Positions 60,190 to 64,000 of a stretch of 64,000 nt of DNA are shown here, piece by piece. The notes below the pieces were generated by a model. It saw only the letters and a program-made list of their open reading frames with translations. It did no database searches and was not told where the DNA came from. Origin of the DNA: Adlercreutzia sp910585575 (GTDB lineage Bacteria; Actinomycetota; Coriobacteriia; Coriobacteriales; Eggerthellaceae); NCBI RefSeq assembly GCF_951801035.1, contig NZ_CATOKT010000006.1. The stretch is one strand, 5' to 3'. Position 1 is the first letter of the stretch. Every line of letters begins with the position of its first letter. The position numbers were made by a program, and so were the translations under genes.

Positions 60190-60581
60190 ACAGGCAAACC
60201 CTTCGGGTACGTTTTGATTACAGTCAGCCTTAGATTTTAGCACAGGCCCTGAAAAGCCGCTGAAACTCCATAGCCCAAATGGTCGAAAGGCAGAGAGCGG
60301 GGCCAAATTACCGCAAGGAGCCGCACTCCCTTCCGAGGCAAGATTCCAAAATCGACCACTTCGGTATCGAACATGGCCAACATCCGCAAAATTCACCTGG
60401 GAAAACGTTATTGCATGGTACCAATGGGCACTGTTTTGCCATGCATCGCGGTACCAAACAAGGGAAAGTTGGAAGACACCCGTTGCCTTGCCCTCACCTT
60501 GTCCGTTGCCGTTGCCGTTCCCCTTGCCCTCGTCTTGCTTGTTGCCGTTGCCCTTGCCGGGTTCGGGCAGCCGCTATTTCC
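60190..60581. other. Long spacer between hydA and mreB
   Basis: The 392-bp gap contains the mreB promoter zone at its left, two GGTACC sites (60418-60423, 60451-60456) and a tract of TTGCC-type units at ~60483-60570. No terminator with a U-run was found after hydA. A plus-strand frame of 70 codons (60373-60585) is judged a by-product of the repeats. Confidence 0.5.
60483..60570. repeat. TTGCCG/TTGCCC hexamer tract
   Basis: About a dozen TTGCC units with 3-nt to 6-nt spacing, including GTTGCCGTTGCCGTT, lie 12 to 100 bases after the hydA stop. The array is imperfect and could vary in copy number between strains. Confidence 0.6.
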
Positions 60582-61871
60582 CTAGTGCACGCTGCAGGAG
60601 AGGCAGGGGTCGTAGGCGCGGACGAGCTTCTCTACCTCCAGGCGGATGAGGTCGGCGTCGTAGCCGCCGGCGATCATCTTCTCGGCCAGCTGGCGCATGT
60701 CGGCCTCAAGGTTGGCGATGTTCTGGGCCGTGGGCGTCATGATGCTGGCTCGCTGAACCCGGCCCTCGTCATTCAGCTCGAGCAGGTGGAAGAGCGCACC
60801 GCGGGGCGCCTCGGTGAAGCCCACGCCCTTGCCACCGCGCACGGTGAAGGCCACGGGCTCGCTCGTGCCGGCGAACTCATCGGCGGCCAGACGACGGCAG
60901 AGTGCCGCGCAACGGTCGAGCACGTCCACCAACTCCACCGCCTGGGCAATGTTGTTGGCGAAGGGGTTGTACTCGGGCGGGCGCAGCCCCGCCTTGGCGG
61001 CGGCATAGCGAGCCTCTTGGCACAGGTTGTTCCAGGATGCGTTGACACGCGCCAGAGCCGCCGTCAGATAGGGCTTGCCCGTGCGGCGGGCGCGGGCCAG
61101 GAAAGCGGCCGAGGAGGCTTGCGGGTACTCCTCGATCTCCTCCTCCACGTTCTGGCAATCGAACTCGTAGTTGGCCCGCACGAACCGCGCCGTATCCGAG
61201 GTGCATACCGGATAGCTCCCCGGCTGCACCATGGCCAATAGATCGCCCTCAGTCTGCACGTCGATGGTGTCGAAATCGCGGAACAGATCCACCGCCTGCA
61301 GGGCGAACGCGCGGGCCTCGTCCATGGACTCGGCCAGGCGGCGGTACTCGGCGGCGTCGATCTCATGGGTGAAGCCGCCCACCACGGCCGTGATGGGATG
61401 GATAGAGCGGCCGCCCACCAAGGTGCACAGCTCGTTGCCCAGGGCCTTCAGCCCCAAGGCGCGCTCCAGCAGCTCCGGATTCGTCTCGGCCAAGGGGAAC
61501 ACCGAGTGGTGCCCCAGGAAATCGGGAGCGGCGAACACGAACAGGTGCGTGGCGTGGTTCTGCAGGAAGGACCCGTAGACGAGCAGCTCGCGCAGAGCCT
61601 CGGTGCGGTCGGTTACCTCGACCCCGAAAATACTCTCGATGGCACGGATGTCGGTGACCACATGGCTCGACGAGCAGATGCCGCACACGCGCGAGGCAAT
61701 GTAGGGCACTTCCTCGAAGGAGCGTCCGCGCACCATGGACTCGAACAGGCGCGCCGGCTCGACCACGGACATCTCGCAGGTGGTAACCTGGCCGTCCTCG
61801 ATAGTCAGGCGAATGTCGCCATGGCCCTCGACGCGGGCCACGTGGTCGACAGTGATGGATGCAGTGGCCAT
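60582..61871 (-). CDS. hydA: [NiFe] hydrogenase large (alpha) subunit, group 3b type
   Basis: A 429-residue catalytic subunit. Ni-ligand cysteines are in RVCGIC (Cys63, Cys66) and DPCLSC (Cys423, Cys426). The operon order beta-gamma-delta-alpha and the sequence match cytoplasmic NADP-linked group 3b (sulf)hydrogenases such as Pyrococcus HydBGDA. The protein ends exactly at the DPCLSCSVH motif with no C-terminal extension, so the usual endopeptidase maturation step may be unneeded. AAGGAA precedes the ATG, 3 bases after hydD stop. No maturation hyp genes are in view. Confidence 0.93.
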   Translation of the reverse strand: MATASITVDHVARVEGHGDIRLTIEDGQVTTCEMSVVEPARLFESMVRGRSFEEVPYIASRVCGICSSSHVVTDIRAIESIFGVEVTDRTEALRELLVYGSFLQNHATHLFVFAAPDFLGHHSVFPLAETNPELLERALGLKALGNELCTLVGGRSIHPITAVVGGFTHEIDAAEYRRLAESMDEARAFALQAVDLFRDFDTIDVQTEGDLLAMVQPGSYPVCTSDTARFVRANYEFDCQNVEEEIEEYPQASSAAFLARARRTGKPYLTAALARVNASWNNLCQEARYAAAKAGLRPPEYNPFANNIAQAVELVDVLDRCAALCRRLAADEFAGTSEPVAFTVRGGKGVGFTEAPRGALFHLLELNDEGRVQRASIMTPTAQNIANLEADMRQLAEKMIAGGYDADLIRLEVEKLVRAYDPCLSCSVH

Positions 61872-61874
61872 GGG

Positions 61875-62660
61875 CTATTCCTTCCCTTCAGCCGTAAGGG
61901 ATACGGTATTGAACATGCCGAGGGCTTCGTCGAAGCGCTCAGGGTCGATGCCCTTCTTACCCGCGAAATAACGGGCCGAGGCCACGTTGGCGTCGGGAGA
62001 CAGCCCCGCGCAGCCGTTGCAGGCGCGGCCGAGCGCCGGGCACTTTGCGCCGCAGCCCGACCGGGTGACCAGGCCCAGACACATCTGCCCCTGGGCGTAC
62101 AGGCAACCGCGCTCGTTTCGGGAGCACTCGCCGCAGAGCGCCGAGGTGGCCGGCAGGTAGTTGCTGCCGTACAGGGCGCTGTCCAGCACGCGGACGAACT
62201 CGTAGGGGTCGATGGGACAACAGGGCACCTCGAAATCCACCGCGATGACGTCCTTCACCGGCACGGGCGCCTGCAGCGTGCCGCAGGCATCGGGGGCCGC
62301 GTCGCCGTAGACCACTGCCAGCTGGGCCGGAAAGTCCACTGACGCCATGCCGGGGATGCCCGCCGTGTTGGCGCAGGCACCGATGGTAATTACCGTCTTC
62401 GCCTTTTCACGGGCCTCGCGCACGGTGGCTTCGGCTTCGGCCGTGGTAACGGCGCCCTCGATGACAGCCACGTCGAATTCCTCGGGCATGGGCTTCGAAG
62501 AGGTGAGCTGCCAGTAGCCCAGATCGATCTGACCGAGCACCTCCAGCAGGTGCGCCTCGATGTTGGTAATGTTGATCTGGCAGCCAAAGCAGCTAGCCAG
62601 GCCGATGAACACGACGCGGGGCGGCCGCGCGTTCTCGGGCGTTTCGCGAATATCGTTCAT
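61875..62660 (-). CDS. hydD: [NiFe] hydrogenase small (delta) subunit
   Basis: A 261-residue small subunit carrying iron-sulfur clusters. The proximal-cluster cysteines are in GLASCFGCQI, TIGACANTAGI and VPCCPIDPYEF. Further cysteines in CGECSRNERGCLYAQGQMC and GCGAKCPALGRACNGC can hold two more clusters. Together these fit the group 3 delta subunit. AGGAG precedes the ATG at 62660, one base after the hydG stop. Three bases separate it from hydA. Confidence 0.93.
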   Translation of the reverse strand: MNDIRETPENARPPRVVFIGLASCFGCQINITNIEAHLLEVLGQIDLGYWQLTSSKPMPEEFDVAVIEGAVTTAEAEATVREAREKAKTVITIGACANTAGIPGMASVDFPAQLAVVYGDAAPDACGTLQAPVPVKDVIAVDFEVPCCPIDPYEFVRVLDSALYGSNYLPATSALCGECSRNERGCLYAQGQMCLGLVTRSGCGAKCPALGRACNGCAGLSPDANVASARYFAGKKGIDPERFDEALGMFNTVSLTAEGKE

Positions 62661-62661
62661 G

Positions 62662-63567
62662 TTACATCGACTCCTGGATGTTCTTGGCCTCCCAGTAGTT
62701 GAAGACCGGTCCGTCAATGCAGCAGTACTGGTGCCCGATCTGGCAGTGGCCGCACTTCCCCACGCCGCACTTCATGTGGCGCTCGAAGCTCATGTAGATG
62801 CGATCGTAGGAGATGTTCTTCTTGCGCATCTCCTGCACCACGAAGCGGTACATGACCGGCGGCCCGCACAAGGCGCCGAAGGTGTTGTCCGCGTCGATTT
62901 CCAAATGCTCGAAGGGCTTGGTGACCAGGCCCACTTCCCCATCCCAGGTGTCGTCGGGCACGTCGACGGTAAGATACAGGTCGAAGTCCTTGCGGTGCTT
63001 CCACATCTCGAACTGGTGACGGAACATGACCTCGGAGGGGTTCTTGGAGCCGTAGATGATAGTGACCTTGCCGAACTCCGAGCGCTCATCGTGGATGTTG
63101 TTGATCAGCGAGCGCAGCGGCGCGATGCCTAAGCCGCCCGCTACCAGCAGCACGTCGTGGCCGCGCATGTCATTAATGGGAAAGCCGCGGCCGAAGGGTC
63201 CGCGGATGCCCACGATGTCGCCGCACTGCATTTGGTGCAGGCGCTCGGTAAAGCGCCCCGTGCGGCGCACGCACAGCTCGATGAAGCCCTCTTTCGTGGG
63301 CGAGCTGGAAATGGAAATGGGGGCCTCGCCTACGCCGAAGATGGACAGTTCCACGAACTGCCCCGGCTGCTGATGGAAGGCCGCGCGAATGCGGTCGTCG
63401 ATGAAGCGGAACTCGAAGAGTTTTTCGGTGGCCGTCAGCTCGGTGATGGACGTGATGCGCGCGGGCCACGGACGATAGGGATTCGCGTGCATAAGCTGGG
63501 CGCCGGTCCGCTCGGGGCCCGGATCGGAAAACGGATGGATGGCCACCTTGGTTGCGGGTGCGTGCAT
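62662..63567 (-). CDS. hydG: Hydrogenase FAD/NAD(P)-binding (gamma) subunit
   Basis: A 301-residue ferredoxin-NADP reductase-like subunit. FAD site: QPGQFVELSIFGVGEAPISI. NAD(P) site: VLLVAGGLGIAPLRSLINN. A C-terminal [2Fe-2S] cluster motif is CGVGKCGHCQIGHQYC. It transfers electrons between NAD(P)H and the Fe-S chain. The start is the ATG at 63567, two bases after the hydB stop. Related to asrB and to PyrK-like proteins, but the operon makes the hydrogenase role clear. Confidence 0.92.
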   Translation of the reverse strand: MHAPATKVAIHPFSDPGPERTGAQLMHANPYRPWPARITSITELTATEKLFEFRFIDDRIRAAFHQQPGQFVELSIFGVGEAPISISSSPTKEGFIELCVRRTGRFTERLHQMQCGDIVGIRGPFGRGFPINDMRGHDVLLVAGGLGIAPLRSLINNIHDERSEFGKVTIIYGSKNPSEVMFRHQFEMWKHRKDFDLYLTVDVPDDTWDGEVGLVTKPFEHLEIDADNTFGALCGPPVMYRFVVQEMRKKNISYDRIYMSFERHMKCGVGKCGHCQIGHQYCCIDGPVFNYWEAKNIQESM

Positions 63568-63569
63568 CC

Positions 63570-64000
63570 CTAGGCCCCCTTTCTCTCGAAGAACTTCAGC
63601 ACCTCGATGGGGCTGATGTCCACTTTGCAGGCCAAGGCGCAACGGCCGCAGCCCACGCAGAGGCTGCGATCATGGGTGGCCAGGAAACCGTTGAGCTTGT
63701 GGTACATGCGATGGCGCACGCGCTCCACGGGCGTAGGGCGGAAGTTGTGGCCGCCGGCCACCATGGCGAACTGCGGCGAGGTGCAGGCATCCCACACGCG
63801 CTCGCGCCGCCCCGTGGCGCCGCCCGGATCAAGCGTGTCGCGAATATCGAAGCAGTAGCAGGTGGGGCACACGTTGGCACAGGCATTGCAGGACAGGCAG
63901 CGGCCGCCCAGCTCTTCCCAGAACGGGTCCTCGTGGAAGGCGTCCATGAGCATGGGGATTTCCTGCACGTCGGGAATGTCCTGGTTGAAGGCCTCCTGAC
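63570..64000 (-). CDS. hydB: Hydrogenase iron-sulfur (beta) subunit, partial
   Basis: The C-terminal 142 codons of a 4Fe-4S dicluster protein; the frame is open to the window edge, so the start lies beyond it. Two cluster motifs are CLSCNACANVCPTC and CVGCGRCALACKV, as in HydB/AsrA-type proteins. It should pass electrons between the flavin subunit and the delta subunit. It is the first gene of the operon seen here. Confidence 0.9.
   Translation of the reverse strand, partial: QEAFNQDIPDVQEIPMLMDAFHEDPFWEELGGRCLSCNACANVCPTCYCFDIRDTLDPGGATGRRERVWDACTSPQFAMVAGGHNFRPTPVERVRHRMYHKLNGFLATHDRSLCVGCGRCALACKVDISPIEVLKFFERKGA

Noticed and set aside
60190..60581. Read-through extension of hydA past its TAG
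   Set aside because: The frame stays open for many codons, but it runs through the repeat tract, giving Ala/Thr/Arg low complexity without the usual hydrophobic cleaved peptide.
60373..60585. 70-codon plus-strand frame with a Val/Ala/Leu-rich hydrophobic end
   Set aside because: The hydrophobic part is a product of the TTGCC repeat; there is no ribosome site and it runs against hydA.

Overview
This 64 kb window is a high-GC chromosomal segment of an anaerobic actinobacterium, most likely a Coriobacteriia member of the Eggerthellaceae type; the genus is not decided. The pointers are a 12-TM LuxR regulator divergent from a Tat-exported FMN/FAD reductase, secreted DUF285 (BspA-like) proteins, ECF sigma factors overlapping transmembrane anti-sigma partners, a DinB/YolD pair, and Gram-positive-style signals (strong AAGGAGG sites, GTG/TTG starts, GAAC-N4-GTTC SOS box). 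Most genes are on the minus strand.

Layout. 1-5.4 kb: a polypyrimidine tract, a glutaredoxin, the LuxR/flavoprotein pair and a dimethylargininase-family enzyme. 5.4-7.7 kb: first ECF sigma/anti-sigma pair. 7.8-14.8 kb: addB-addA plus a coupled 101-aa gene. 15-19 kb: small hypotheticals, a HIRAN/Sel1 pair, a Cys/Lys-rich peptide and a DUF2130 protein. 19-23.6 kb: second sigma/anti-sigma pair (beta-propeller sensor), then yolD and dinB with a LexA box. 23.6-31.4 kb: secreted proteins (two DUF285 proteins, an SH3-like protein, a lipoprotein split by an in-frame amber codon, an XRE regulator), interrupted by gdhA. 31.4-38 kb: a membrane-anchored hypothetical, uvrA, an MFS transporter and a 32-aa membrane peptide. 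37-44 kb: the conserved rplS-rnhB-yraN-comM-dprA-trmFO-xerC block. 44-47.7 kb: an SPFH protein, an isochorismatase/NUDIX fusion and cysK. 47.7-49.8 kb: an atypical pocket with an orphan CdiA-CT tRNase-like protein, a candidate structured RNA, a decayed tRNA-Asp copy, a secreted protein and the intact tRNA-Asp. 49.8-60.2 kb: HIT protein, then the mreB-mreC-mreD-mrdA-rodA cell-shape operon running into DUF697, radical-SAM and DUF2344 genes. 60.6-64 kb: a group 3b-type [NiFe] hydrogenase operon (hydB partial, hydG, hydD, hydA).

How it fits together. The hydrogenase and the exported reductase suggest anaerobic electron flow between NAD(P)H, H2 and an external acceptor. AddAB, UvrA, DinB/YolD, DprA, ComM and XerC form a DNA repair and uptake set. 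The two sigma systems and the secreted DUF285 proteins form the envelope-facing part. The least conventional stretch is 47.7-49.8 kb, where toxin-like gene, RNA hairpins and duplicated tRNA lie together. All functions are read from sequence motifs only; no database search was run.
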